The notes beneath the pieces are model-generated. The model had not been told where the DNA came from. It saw only the letters and a list, made by a program, of their open reading frames with translations, and made no database searches. Shown here piece after piece: positions 21,891 through 33,544 of a stretch of DNA of 64,000 nucleotides. A program made the translations under genes and the position numbers. The DNA is from Ursus arctos (lineage: Eukaryota; Chordata; Mammalia; Carnivora; Ursidae). The stretch covers positions 19,514,850 through 19,578,849 of the forward strand of contig NW_026623019.1 of the NCBI RefSeq assembly GCF_023065955.2, in the 5' to 3' direction. Position 1 is the first letter of the stretch, and each line of letters starts with the position of its first letter.

Positions 21891-23908
21891 TTGATGGACC
21901 AAAGCTTGTTTTGAAAGGGCTATTTACAAAATGTTGGCCTTAGGCTTAATGTATGGTCACTGTTTTCGGTTTTAATATTAAATATGTATTCTGGGCTGTA
22001 TAATATTTTCAGTTCCTAAGTTACATAGTTGGGATAGTTACTGGTTTCGTCTTTCATGCAATTTCATTGTGTATTAATAGGAAGAAGTATGAAGCACCAA
22101 GAGAAAGAGGACTTTAATTAGCAATGACTAGAATAGGCATATATACTACATATTTTCATATACCTGTCAAAATACGAATACCGGCTTTGATTTTTTTCTT
22201 AGATCCTCAAATCCAGAGCTGCATGTCATCAGTCATATGGGCTTGTCTTATAAACCACAGATCAGAGGATCAAGGCATGACAGACTAACTCTGTTTTGAA
22301 AAAGCAAAATACAGAGCATTAGACCGGGAGTCAGAAGGTCTGGGACCTACCATTTGTTATGCCACCAATTACCTGGTCTCCTTTGGAAAAGTCTCTTAAT
22401 TGAGCCACAGATCCCATAAGGCTATAAAATTCTACAATTTTCTGATTCCAGACCTTTCATTTGGTTGTGTCAATTCACAGCAATGTCAGAAAATGAAATT
22501 CTGGCAATGATGTCATTAATCGTGTAAGCATGGGAGAAACTGAGAAGCCATCTATGGAGACTTCTGTGGCGGCTCTAGTGTCTTCCCAATAAGATTGACT
22601 TAAGAAAGGATGTGTATGAAAGATGAAAAGAGAGCCATGTGACAAAAGGTAAATGATACAAATAAAGCTGAAACTCAGAATGAGATGTAACTTATGAGAA
22701 ACGAGACATCTACAGTAAGATGAGTTATGATGAGAATAAGAACAAGATGGTATTGGCTGGTTGGTTGCAGCACCAAAGACCCAGGCAAGTATAGCAGGGT
22801 CTGCTATGACCCTGTGCTTTCAGAGGGTCCCACTCTAGCGTGCCTCTTACAGCGAAGAGACCATGAGATTTAGAGAATATGCCCCTATGGACCAGACTCC
22901 TTGTTCCTAGACCATGATTCAGGTAGCCTGGAACTCTGAAATTTCCTGCCCCAAAGCCTTAAGCTTGCTTTCGAAGCCTATACAGCCTTCTTCCTTAGAT
23001 CTATCCTCACAAGGGTAAATGGCCAATACGACTGTTTGCGGGGCATGGGGCATCATTTGGAGGTGCAGGCTGATGACTGTGTGAGGGCGTACAGGATCAG
23101 AACCAGAGCTGGGAAGAGAATTGAGGTGGGCGCAGGGCCAGCTTCGCGGTCATATAACCTGGGTAGTCACAGATTCCTGCACAGAAAGGGACCCTTCACT
23201 TAGTTTAGGGCTCTGCTATGAATGGCTTAACGATTTCATCCTTGAATTTCTGTTTCAGAAGGGAAGTCTAAGAGGACCATGGAGCATGCACGTAAACGAA
23301 GGAGATACACACAGTAGGCACATTCACCACTGTTCCTTGCCGTGCTGTGTGCATACAACTTCCTAATGCCCCATGAGCACAGAAGTCCAGGGGATCCGCA
23401 ATGCAGGGGAGTTCAGTGAGACTCAAAGCACGTATGGGTAAGCGCGTTAGGTCTGTGACGACATGGGAGCCCTGCCAGTCCTGAGAGGTCATACTTTCCA
23501 TTTGAACCAGAACTTACTTTGAACACAGAAAGCAAGCATCGGTGTTCTAAGAAACGCAAATGATCGAGGAACCATATCATATTCTTTCTTGTTCATGTTC
23601 CATCTCTTTGTTCACCAAACACTTATACTGAAAATGATGAAGTAGAAAGAGGGTGATCAACACAGTTTCCTTCCCTTCTAACCCTTCTTTTACTTCAGTA
23701 AGCCGAAGCCAGAAATTTTGAGTGGATGTGCACAGATGAAAAAGTGAACTGAAAGAAGTTGAATTAATTTTGTGGGATTTTTCTACTGCCGTGGTAACAA
23801 AAATATACATACATGTGTATGACCTGCCAAATATGAATCATGTAATTCAGGTGATTCTGGGTTCGAGTTAAATGCTCTCTCATACTTGCATTTAAAATTG
23901 GAATTACA
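21891..23908. other. Mostly unique sequence with a MIR remnant
   Basis: No gene is recognised. A MIR remnant on the plus strand lies at about 22310-22400 (ACCGGGAGTCAGAAGGTCTG, CACCAATTACCTGG, AGTCTCTTAATTGAG). The rest, 22400-23908, shows no repeat and no coding signal that I trust. Confidence 0.45.
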
Positions 23909-24100
23909 GGGGCGCCTGGGTGGCTCAGTAGGTTATGTGTCTGTCCTCAGCTCAGATCATGAGCTTGGGGTCCGGAGATGGAGTCCTGAGTCCTGCTCCC
24001 TGCTCAGAGGGGAGTCTGCTTCTCCCTCTGCCTCTGCCCCTCCCCACACTTGCACTCTCTCTCTCATAAATAAATAAAATCTTTACCCAAAAAAAACCCA
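23909..24100 (+). mobile_element. SINEC carnivore SINE, older subfamily
   Basis: GGGGCGCCTGGGTGGCTCAG head, AGATCATGAGCTTGGGGTC block, CT-rich part and ATAAATAAATAAAATC tail. No clear target duplication was found. The following CTCCAGGTGATTCCAATAATG resembles a MER5-type end, suggesting the SINE landed in a hAT remnant. Confidence 0.92.
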
Positions 24101-24161
24101 AAAACAAAACCTCTCCAGGTGATTCCAATAATGAGGACCACTACCTGGAAGAAAATTTTTT

Positions 24162-24165
24162 AATA

Positions 24166-24206
<41 letters not shown>
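24162..24206 (+). repeat. (AAT)n microsatellite
   Basis: About 14 ATA/AAT units with one AATAGT interruption near the start. Likely polymorphic. Confidence 0.95.
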
Positions 24207-24209
24207 TGG

Positions 24210-24706
24210 CATTACATAATAAAAGGATATAAAATTCACGCTAATAGTGTAAAATTTTTATTTTTCTTTACTCAAATAGCAGATACAAAACAGCCATGAC
24301 AAGTTGAGAGAGAGAACAGAGGCTGCAAAAGAAAGGGAAAAACTTAGTATTTTAATATCTTTAATGATACTTTATTTTACATTGTGAACAATAGGCCTTG
24401 GCTTTGTTTTTTACACCATGCCCTACAAATTATATAGCCTATCTCGGGTGTGCTATGAGTGGGAGGCCCTTGATGGGAACTAGCTCCCACTGTATCTAAA
24501 TTTTAACCAGCCCTGCCAAGTTCTATTAAGGTATATTTGTCAAGGTAAGAAGATAGAACATACTTAACAGATTTGGGTAAACATTTAATTCTAAATATTT
24601 GAATATATGCTGTGTGGGTGTATTTTCTCTTGCTCCTGGCCCTGCCATTATTATGAGTGGGCTTACTGTTTGAAGTGGATGGGACTATGAAAATAAAATA
24701 TAGAGA
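24210..24706. other. Unique sequence
   Basis: No gene or repeat recognised. Confidence 0.4.
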
Positions 24707-24719
24707 GGAGTTTTGGTTT

Positions 24720-24917
24720 TTGTTTTTAAAGATTTTATTTATTTATTCGACAGAGATAGAGACAGCCAGCGAGAGAGGGAACACAAGCAGGGGGAGTGGG
24801 AGAGGAAGAAGCAGGCTCATAGCGGAGGAGCCTGATGTGGGGCTCGATCCCACAACGCCAGGATCACGCCCTGAGCCGAAGGCAGGCGCTTAACCGCTGT
24901 GCCACCCAGGCGCCCCT
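24720..24917 (-). mobile_element. SINEC carnivore SINE, young bear-type subfamily
   Basis: Full-length reverse copy ending in the inverted head GCCACCCAGGCGCCCC at 24901-24916. Same young subfamily as the copy at 13667. Exact 13-bp duplication GGAGTTTTGGTTT at 24707-24719 and 24918-24930. Confidence 0.97.
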
Positions 24918-24930
24918 GGAGTTTTGGTTT

Positions 24931-26201
24931 CTTGAGAAGAGGAAGCACTGACATGGACTGCTGGTTGTCTCCATCATATCCAACTGTGCCAATGTTAGGA
25001 GAACGTAGACAGATCTTAAAAATGAACATAAGCCCCTAGAGAAGTTCCTGAGGGAAACGGAAGTGCTTGTGACCTGGCGTGGGATGGAAGGAGAAGTCTA
25101 AGCAGGTGTAGGACTGGGAGCCGCCATCAGGAGATTGGTTAGGGGGCAACTCTGGAGTGGCGTTGTTTGCAAAAAGAAAAATAGCAACACCAGCCCAGCG
25201 TGGCTTGATTGGCAGGTCACTCCAGGGTAGCACTGAAGTCTGGCTGAAGTGCGAATAGGCTGCCTGAGCCCTCGGGCTTACCTTCTACTTTTCTCCTACC
25301 TTCTAGATGTTATATGATTAACGCCATTAAGCTCTTGAAGACAAGCAAAGTCCAGGAAAGTCAACCAAAGAGTTTTGCTAACAGGTAGAGTTGCAAACCC
25401 AGTTGGGTTTGGGCAGCACGTAGGTGAGTTCAAGCCGAGATCATTGCTCGGGACCCATCTACTCTGAGGCAAATTTCTCTCCTTAAAGTCCCTGAGAGGG
25501 TCACAAAATAGAGCCTGGGCTTTGGCCTCCCTCCCTGAGTACGCATTAACAATCTAGGCAAGTCAGGCCCAAGGCTACTTAGTGAGAACCTGAAGCAGGA
25601 GGACCACATAACTTATCGCCCAAATCAGGACACTTTTCAGCATGAAGGGAGGGGGATTAATAACTACTTTGGCTCGGTGGGTATGAACTATCTGTGTTCC
25701 AGGCCAAGCAGGATACTTGTGAACCTATCCATAAATTTCATTTGTGTATATTTTTTAAAAGCACATCTCTGGGTGAACAAATTCGAAAAAAGCACTCCCC
25801 ACAAGGTGGACAAATTATTTGAAAAAAAAAATTTTAAGACACCATATCTGGGCAGAAAAATTAGAAAAAGGCATTAAAGACAGTGCTATATGGCCTGGCT
25901 TGGCTTGATAAGGGGATGGCATCTTTGGGTGAAGAGAAGTTCACTTTGACTTCTGAAAGGATGCTGTTCTATGCCAGCGAGTCAACCTGGTGATGGAACA
26001 CAGGTATCTGGTGGGTCCCCTGGTCCTATCAACCAGGCCTCTTTATGCAATATTCAATTGGCATCCTCAGATATGGAGGTCCTGCTTGTGACCACAGGAG
26101 AATATGAGCTCTAGGAAATATATCAAGATATCAGAAGAGCACATATAAGAAACACATATAAAAAAGACAGTATATTGAAATAGCATATTCAGATTTAATT
26201 A
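24931..26201. other. Unique sequence, no gene recognised
   Basis: No interspersed repeat is recognised in 1.27 kb. Open frames here are short. Confidence 0.4.
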
Positions 26202-26215
26202 AAAATAAACAGTGC

Positions 26216-26418
26216 CTGGGGCGCTTGGGTGGCTCAGTTGGTTAAACATCTGCTTTTGGCTCAGGTCATGATCTCAGGGTCCTGGAATTGAGCCTCCTGT
26301 CAGACTCCCTGCTCCATGGGGAGTCTCTTCTCCCTCTTGCTCTTCCCCTTCCCCGACTCGTGCTCTCTTTCTCTCTCCCTCTCTCTCTCAAAGAAATAAA
26401 TAAAAAGCTTAGAAAAAT
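26216..26418 (+). mobile_element. SINEC carnivore SINE, older subfamily
   Basis: GGGGCGCTTGGGTGGCTCAG head, AGGTCATGATCTCAGGGTCC block, CT-rich 3' part and A-rich tail. Exact 14-bp duplication AAAATAAACAGTGC at 26202-26215 and 26419-26432. Confidence 0.95.
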
Positions 26419-26649
26419 AAAATAAACAGTGCTAGATTTTAAAAATCAACTTACTAAATATGTGCATAAAAATATGGGAGAATGTCCATAATCTGAATCA
26501 GAAACAAGCAGTTTTAAAGAAAAAAAATATATTTGTGATTGTGAAAGGCTCCAAGATTGAGGCCATGAAGATTGCCAAACAAAATAGGAAAGAGAAAAAA
26601 ATTTAGAGAATTTGTAAGAGAAATTAAGACTATCACAAAAAGGAAAAAA

Positions 26650-26851
26650 GGGGACACCTGGGTGGCTCAGTTGGTTAGGTGTCTGTCTTCAGCTCATGTC
26701 ATGATCTCAGGGTCCTGGGATCAAGCCCCATGTTGGGCTCCCTGCACAGCACGGAGTCTGCTTCTCCCTCTCTCTCTGCCCCTCCCCCAACTCACAGCAC
26801 ATTCTCTCTCTCTCGCTCTCCAATAAATAAGTAAATCTTTAAAAAAAAAAG
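26650..26851 (+). mobile_element. SINEC carnivore SINE, older subfamily
   Basis: GGGGACACCTGGGTGGCTCAG head (decayed), ATGTCATGATCTCAGGGTCC block, CTCTCTCTCGC part and an A10 tail. Nested in the old L1. Confidence 0.93.
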
Positions 26852-27395
26852 CAGCTAATGGAGTAATAATTACAAACTTTTGAAGCAAGTAAGTGTGAAC
26901 CTAGAATTTTATATCCTGCTAAATTATCATTTGAACATGAAATCACAATGAAGATATTTTCAGACACACAAAGCATCAAAAGGGTTATCATATAAAAACC
27001 TCCATTGAAAACACTTGTTATAAAAAGTATGTCTTTCATTACTAACTAAATGAATGAATAAATTCAGTAATATCCTATGAAATATATAGAAAGTATGGTA
27101 ATTATAATATATTTTCTTAAAAACTCAAAGATCAGATCAATGGGGCATATTCCTATCAATTCAGAACTAAAATTCTTGATGATGAGGGTGGGGATATGAA
27201 TAGGTAAGGGGAGGCCAGAGAAAGGAAAAATCATATTAGATTACTTTTCTTGTTTGAAGAACATCATAATTGATGCTTGAAATATTCATAGGAAGAAATG
27301 AATGTAAGTGTAAGTTTCTATAAATTGCATTTAACCACCAGAAGAAAAAAACTAAAATGTATAACTTTCAAATTAAAAAAAAAAAAAATCTATCC

Positions 27396-27566
27396 GGGGT
27401 GCCTGGGTGGCTCAGCTGGTTGGGCAACCGACTTTTAATTTCTGCTGGGGTCATGATCTCAGGGTCATAAGACTGAGCCCTGCATGGGGTTCCACACTGG
27501 AAAAAAACCCTACTTGGAATGCTCTCTCTCCCTTTTCCTCAACCCATCAACCACCTCTTAAAAGAG
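27396..27566 (+). mobile_element. SINEC carnivore SINE, shortened
   Basis: GGGGTGCCTGGGTGGCTCAG head and GGTCATGATCTCAGGGTCAT block, with part of the CT-rich region missing. Exact 11-bp duplication AAAATCTATCC at 27385-27395 and 27567-27577. Nested in the old L1. Confidence 0.93.
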
Positions 27567-29198
27567 AAAATCTATCCAACGGAACCAATGGAAGGCCACA
27601 TAGGAGGAGGAAAAAAGCAAGATGAAATGAAAGTGTGAGAAATAGAAAATATACAGTTTAATTGTCAAAATAAATCCTAATATATTAATTACAGTAAATA
27701 TAAATAGGTTGAATTCAATTACCAGAGGACTGGATTAAAAGTACAAAATCTAACAACATGCTGTCTACACAATTCATCCGTGCAACAATAGGATGAAAAA
27801 ATTGACAATAAAAAATAAAAATGATATACCACCAACATGAGCTATAAGAAATCCAGCATAGTGGTTTAAAACTAAATAAAATTGAATTTATGGTAAAATA
27901 CATCATAAGACATAAAAAGATTATATATTCTGGTAAAACAAATAGTAGATCAAAAAAATATAACAATCATGAGTATATGTTTATCTAAATAGAGTATAAA
28001 ATATGTCCTAAAACAACTGCTAGAAACATAAGGTAAAATTAAAAATTAAAAAAATTTAAAAATTGGTATTTTGATGCAAATTTCTTAGAACCAGATGGAC
28101 CAAGCAGACAAAAAAAGAACAAAAATGACATTTTGAATAAATCTATTAATAAGTTCAAACTGAGTTATTCAGGCAGGATTTACATTCAACAAAAACCCCC
28201 CACATTTTTCCAAGTTATATGACAGTTTCCTGAAAAGGTATCAGAAAGAAAGAATAAACACATTGTTTTAAAGAAACAATAACACATCATATAAAATATA
28301 TTCTGCTATAATAATGGCATATGCATAAAATCAATAGCAAAAGAACTGATATAGTTTTGTGTATCTGATTATTAAAAACAAATTTAAAAATCCTATGCAA
28401 TGACTCTTGAGTTAAAAAGGAAATCAAGAAAATTCCTGTATACCTAAAACTAAATGACAATGAAAACGCTGTAAGTCAAAATTTGTATGACTCAGTTAAA
28501 GTTGTAGTCAGGTTTAAATACATGCTTGTTAAGAAATAACATATTTAAAACTAATGACGTAAGTCTTCTGCCCTAGAAACTGGGTGAAAAATAGAATTGC
28601 TTTTTTAAAAAGATTTGGTAAGTGATAAATGTCAGAACAAAATTCTCTAAAAGAGAGGACCCCCCCCCAAAAAAAAAAATCAAAACCAAACAAAAAGCCT
28701 TGCTGTGTCTTTGAAAGACTCATAAGATAGAAAAAAACTCTGGCAAGACTGTTGAAGAAATCCAAAAGGGAGAAATCAAACAATCAAGATATCAAATGAA
28801 AAATGTGGAAAACACTATATATAATAATATATATGCGTATATAACCTAAAATGAATACAAAACCCAAACGGAGCAAAGTTTTAAGCTGTGAAAGAAAAAA
28901 ATTTTAAATAAGAGATAGACCTTATTCATGGACAGCGCAACTCAACTCCTAATGGTATCGTATGTACCCAACTAGCCTGTAGATTCAGTCCACACGCAGT
29001 GAACATGCCAGCTCAAAATTCTGAGGAATTTGAGAAACTGAAACTCATAAGTAGCTTTCAAAAGGGAGGTTTATGAGTAACTTTAAAAAAAATTAAAGAA
29101 GGTGAAATTGCCCAACATGACAATAAGACAATACTTTAGTAACAAAGCCAGTACTGCATACTGGTGCGTACTATGCCGAAACAGCATATGCATTGCAG

Positions 29199-29455
29199 TC
29201 CAGTAGAAATATTGTGCACTCCACATATGTGGTTTTATTTTTTTGCATACCTTTAAAAAAAAAAGAAAATGACATAAATCTTACTATATCTTGTTTAATA
29301 CAATGTAACCAAATGTTATCATTTTAACAGGCAATCCATATAAAAAATGAATATAGTTTTTTCAACTAAGTCTTTGAAATAGGTAATGTTGTCCTACAGC
29401 ACATCGCCACTGTTCAAAAGCTGGTAAGAGGCTAGTTACTACCCATGTACTGGAG
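29199..29455. mobile_element. hAT-type non-autonomous DNA transposon remnant
   Basis: GTCCAGTAGAAATATTGTGCA, then CCACATATGTGG, AAATGTTATCATTTTAACAGG, CTAAGTCTTTGAAAT and CTACAGCACATC follow the order of a common mammalian hAT-Charlie-derived element. The opposite end is poorly preserved. Inserted in the old L1. The family name is not certain. Confidence 0.6.
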
Positions 29456-29832
29456 TGTATGAACAAAATCGACCCGCATATTCATGAGAACTAAAGAAAA
29501 AAATGTGGAAAGTCCAAATTGTTTAGGAAGTAATATTGGGAAAAATAATATGTTTTATGGAGAAAAATAGACCTGGATGCTGACCTCACCTTACATACAA
29601 AAGTAAACTTAAGCGGAAATGAAATCAAGAAATCCATGTGGATGGCAAAGCTATAAAGTTAAAAGAAGAAAACAGGAAAGGTTTTTGTGCCCTATAAGTG
29701 GAGAAAGATTCCTTCAATAGAACCTAAAAAAGAAAAAAAAATTAAATCATGAATGTCCCAACTTGATTATAAAAAAATCATAATTTTCTACTCAACAAAG
29801 AACTTCAAAATTAAAATTAAGAGACAGTTGCC

Positions 29833-30005
29833 GGGGCACCTGGGTGGCTTCCTCCAGCTCAGGTCATGATCCCCGAGTTCCAGGATCAAGCCTCACATCA
29901 GGCCCCTTGCCCAGCAGGGTGTCTGCTTCGCCCTCTCCCACTCCCCCGGCTTGTGCTCTGTCTGTCTCTCTCAAATAAATAAAGTCTTAAAAAAAAAAAA
30001 AATAG
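29833..30005 (+). mobile_element. SINEC carnivore SINE with head deletion
   Basis: Retains GGGGCACCTGGGTGGC but lacks the A-box-flanking segment up to CAGCTCAGGTCATGATCC, a deletion of roughly 20-25 nt relative to intact copies. Exact 13-bp duplication AGAGACAGTTGCC at 29820-29832 and 30006-30018. Nested in the old L1. Confidence 0.95.
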
Positions 30006-30178
30006 AGAGACAGTTGCCAAACAGGCTGGGAAAAGAAATGTATAATATTAACAAAAGACAAAAATTCCAGCAAATCTAAAAGAAGGCAGGAAACCCAAAG
30101 GAAAAAGGATATGAATAAGCAGTTGGAGAAGAGACAGAGCAACACTGATTCTATTTCATATATACTTCCTGCACTTTT

Positions 30179-30373
30179 TTTAAAAAAGATTTTATTTATT
30201 TATTTGACAGAGATAGAGACAGCCAGTGAGAGAGGGAACACAAGCAGGGGGAGTGGGAGAGGAAGAAGCAGGCTCATAGAGGAAGAGCCTGATGTGGGGC
30301 TCGATCCCATAACGCCGGGATCACGCCCTGAGCCAAAGGCAGACGCTTAACCACTGTGCCACTCAGGCACCCC
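30179..30373 (-). mobile_element. SINEC carnivore SINE, young bear-type subfamily
   Basis: Full-length inverted copy. Duplication TACTTCCTGCACTTTT at 30163-30178 and 30374-30389 with one C/T difference. Confidence 0.96.
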
Positions 30374-30389
30374 TACTTCCTGTACTTTT

Positions 30390-31520
30390 AAGAGCAAATG
30401 GCCCCATGACGTGACACCCTCATCTCTAATTGCTCTGCACACAGCTGCAGTATTACACCTGCCCCGAGACCAATGAATGTAGCTGCCAGGAGATGCTATT
30501 GTGCTTCTTTCTCTAGTTGGCTGTCTCCGTAGTGTGACACTTGGATTTCCTCCTGTAATGTAGGGCTTTCATCAACACAAACTGGGATTTTTTTTTTTTT
30601 TTGCCATTGACCGCTGTCAATGTGTTTGTTAATCGTATGCCCCTTTCACATGGACTTCTTTCAATAAATGACTTTGTCCTATATTCTCAGAAGAGAAAAA
30701 AAAAATGGGAAAAGCAGAAAAAGCGATTACTATTGAAACAAGAAAAACGATTTCATGCTGAAATATTATATTCTATAAAGAGGGATGAGTCAATAGTGTG
30801 AGTGTGTTGCATTGAGTATAAGAGCATTGTTTCAGATGCATTGTGTATATGTGTTTGCCTGAGAGTTCCAATTATGTAGCAGTTGGGAAGGTATTCGCTT
30901 AACATATATTATTAAGCATTTTCCAACGGTAGTATTTAACCAGTGTGGCCAGAGACTTTAAGGAACTGTTGTTGTTTGTTTGTTTACTCTCCAGGATGTC
31001 AGAGACCAGGGTTGGGGTACATCTTCACAATATCCCGGTGGATATGCACCGTGCACATGCCTGAGTTGAAAATAAACACAAATTATATTGTCTTTTTAAT
31101 TTTGTTTTAGTACTCCTTTTATACTATTGCTTTAAGTTAGAGTGGGTATTTCTGCAGTGCTCCTTCCAGCAAGTTATTAGACCAAAAAGCTCTTGTGTGG
31201 AAAATTCAAGGTGGATGTGAATTTTTATACTTCTCTATTGAGGGAGAAAAGAGAAAAGCTGGGTAGTAAATAAGACACAGGTATTTCATGGAAGTCTTTG
31301 GACCCTTAGGGTACAGAGGATGACCTGAAAAGAAGAAAGCAAAAATTGGAGGGGGAAAAAAAGTTAACAGTTGTTTAGAATGAGTCATATATAATGAGTT
31401 TAATTAAGGGCAATATTGATAAAGCTACATATTATGCATATATGTATGTGGCAAACCGAAGGTTAGTTAATAAATGTCAACAGTGTAAGGGACTTTTACA
31501 CTTTCTTTCTATTTTTTTTA
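30390..31520. other. Unique sequence, possibly conserved
   Basis: Repeat-free, with CpG retention and pyrimidine runs. No exon is convincing. CCAATGAATGTAG-type and GCTATTGTGC words occur near 30468-30502. Regulatory function is possible but unproven. Confidence 0.35.
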
Positions 31521-31692
31521 TCCTAAATTTGGTGGTTTGTCAGAATCACCTGTGGGAGCCAAAATATAAATAAATAAAACCCAGATGCCCAAGTCCCATC
31601 TCTAAAGATTCTCATTCAATGGAGTCTGGATTTCCTCTGTGTTTGCAAACCTCTACAGGTGATTCTGATGTGATGCACAACCACAATTTAAA
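31521..31692 (+). mobile_element. MER5-type hAT element (MER5A/B-like)
   Basis: CAGAATCACCTGTGGGAGCC, CCCAGATGCCCAAGTCCC, a middle of ATTCAATGGAGTCTGGATTT and CTACAGGTGATTCTGATGTG match the MER5 order, ending near GCACAACC. Confidence 0.75.
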
Positions 31693-31823
31693 GCCTCTGC
31701 ATTAAAGTAACTAATATCTAATTATATTGTCATTTTATAGTTTTATTAATAGGTTGTGTGTTTGATGGAGAAGTCTGATGTCAAATGCACTCCCCACTGG
31801 AAAAAAATAACTAGTACTTTCTA

Positions 31824-31840
31824 CTGCCACTTGGTGGCAG
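31824..31840 (+). promoter_or_regulatory. CTCF-like motif
   Basis: CTGCCACTTGGTGGCAG is a quasi-palindrome containing CCACTTGGTGGCAG, one base away from the CCACTAGGTGGCAG form of the CTCF core. It lies outside any SINE. Binding is inferred from motif alone. Confidence 0.35.
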
Positions 31841-32044
31841 CATACATATATTTCAAGGGCAATTATAGTAGGAGGCCAATTTAATAAAACATTTTAGAAT
31901 TGGAAGACCATATAGAGATCATTTAGTCAAGCTTCCAACTTCTATAGTTGTGAAACTAAGGCCCATATAGATGAAATGATTCCTCTCCAGTCAAACGGAG
32001 TTAGTGAAATGATGAAATAAAAAATAACTCTGAAATTTAATTTA

Positions 32045-32200
32045 GTGCTATTTCTATTCATCTCGAGTAACAGCTCAAACTTCAGTATGATAGATTAGGG
32101 ATTGAATTCTTGCTCGAATTTACTGGTTGTGTGCCTTTTGGTAAGTCACTAAAATATTTTGAACCTCACTTTTCACATATGTAAAATAGTGAGCCTTGAC
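32045..32200 (+). mobile_element. MIR SINE (plus orientation)
   Basis: GGGATTGAATTCTTGCTCG, then CTGGTTGTGTGCCTTTTGG, AAGTCACTAAAATATTTTG, CCTCACTTTTCACATATGTA and AAATAGTGAGCC follow MIR core order. Confidence 0.7.
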
Positions 32201-32843
32201 TGATACAGAGTATGGGAGAGTCTAGCACTGTTCTTAACATGTTTAAGTACTTAAAAAATCTTTGGCTCTCATCCCTCCTAAACAACTTCTATCCACTTAG
32301 CAATAAAAGTGTCTTTCAGCTAGCAAACCACCCCAGAGATGACAATGTTTTGGCAAGAGATACAAATTTTTTTCTTTACTGGATTTCCTTAGGCCTGATA
32401 TTTGAATTGCACTTACATCTCGTCTTGTTTATGTTATATTGATGAATTTGATAGAAGAATTCTTACAAGAAATAGGCAGGAATTAAGCTGTCTGACTCTC
32501 AAGAAATATAATTTGATAGGTAGCGGCTAGAATCACAGCAGTATTTTGAACAGGAGGTCCATATTGGATATTAGATACCTAGACTCTTCTTCATCTATTA
32601 AGAATAATTAGAATCATTTTCAAATTTGTTTTAAAGGGCAGTTATTTTCTTCTGACTCATTTAAGCAAACTGACAAGAAAAAAGAAAAAAAAACAAAACA
32701 AAACTCCTGAATCCTTTTTTAATAAGGCTTTTAAAGTAAAGCAAATAACTTTTTTTGCAACATTTCCCAAACCTTCATTATTGAATTGGGTGAGGTTCAC
32801 CAATGACCATCATTTCACAACATTATCTCCATTATCACCTTCT

Positions 32844-33047
32844 TTTTTTTTTTATTTTTTATTTTTTAAAGATTTATTTAGTTATTTGAGAGAGAGAGAG
32901 CGCGAGCAGGAGGAGCAGAGGGAGAGGGAGAGAGGATCCCAAGCAGACTTCACGATAATCCCAGAGCCCGATGTGGGGCTTGATCCCATGACTCTGAGAC
33001 CACTACCTGAGCCTAAACCAAGAGTCTGAACTCATTTGGTTGCCCCT
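32844..33047 (-). mobile_element. SINEC carnivore SINE, older subfamily
   Basis: T-rich start, inverted TTTATTTAGTTATTTGAGA tail and GGGGCTTGATCCCATGA block near 32976, ending GGTTGCCCC. Duplication CTCCATTATCACCTTCT at 32827-32843 and 33046-33062. Confidence 0.94.
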
Positions 33048-33164
33048 CCATTATCACCTTCTGTGAATGGGCCTAATAGATGTATAATTAAGACAGAGCT
33101 TCGCTCTCAACGCATTTTTGATTTTGTATGCAAACAGGATGAGGAAAGCAGGATCGGGAAATTC

Positions 33165-33540
33165 AGGCATAAAAATCTATTACTGATACATGCTACCATA
33201 TGGGTGGAACTTGAGACACTATGCTAAGTGAAAGAAGTCAGACACAAAGATTACATATGGTATGGTTCCATTTATATGAAATGTCCAGAAACGACAAATC
33301 CATAGAAACAGAGTCTATGAGTGGTTGCCAGGGTTTGGGGACAGGGCAGAAATAGGAAACGACTGCTTAGGGGCTGTAGGGTTTCCTTTTAGGGCCATGA
33401 AAATGTTCTGGAACTAGATAGCGGTGATTGTTGCAAAACATTGTGAATGGACTAAATTCCACTGAATTCTGCATTCCATTGTAAAAACGATCAAAACGAT
33501 GAATTTTATGTGACACATATTTTATTACAATAAAAAAAGG
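33165..33540 (+). mobile_element. L1 3' end (plus orientation)
   Basis: TGGAACTTGAGACACTATG, AAGTGAAAGAAGTCAG, TATGGTTCCATTTATATGAA, GGTTGCCAGGGTTTGGGG, TGTTCTGGAACTAGATAG and a TGAATGGACTAAATTCCAC 3' UTR match an old L1 3' end. It ends in AATAAAAAAAGG. 5' truncated. Confidence 0.85.
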
Positions 33541-33544
33541 AAGA

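Larger units (their letters stand above)
26440..30162 (+). mobile_element. Old L1 (L1ME-type) carrying nested insertions
   Basis: Plus-strand L1 remnants occur in element order: AAGTGTGAACCTAGAATTTT (near 26893), TCAGACACACAAAGCAT, an ORF2 part with ATACCTAAAACTAAATGACA (28440), AGACTCATAAGATAG (28720), GCATACTGGTGCGTAC (29156), CAAAGCTATAAAGTTAAAAG (29647) and GCCAAACAGGCTGGGAAAAG (30016). Later units at 26650, 27396, 29199 and 29833 are inserted into it, and the SINE at 30179 sits just past its 3' end. No frame survives. It may be more than one element. Confidence 0.65.
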
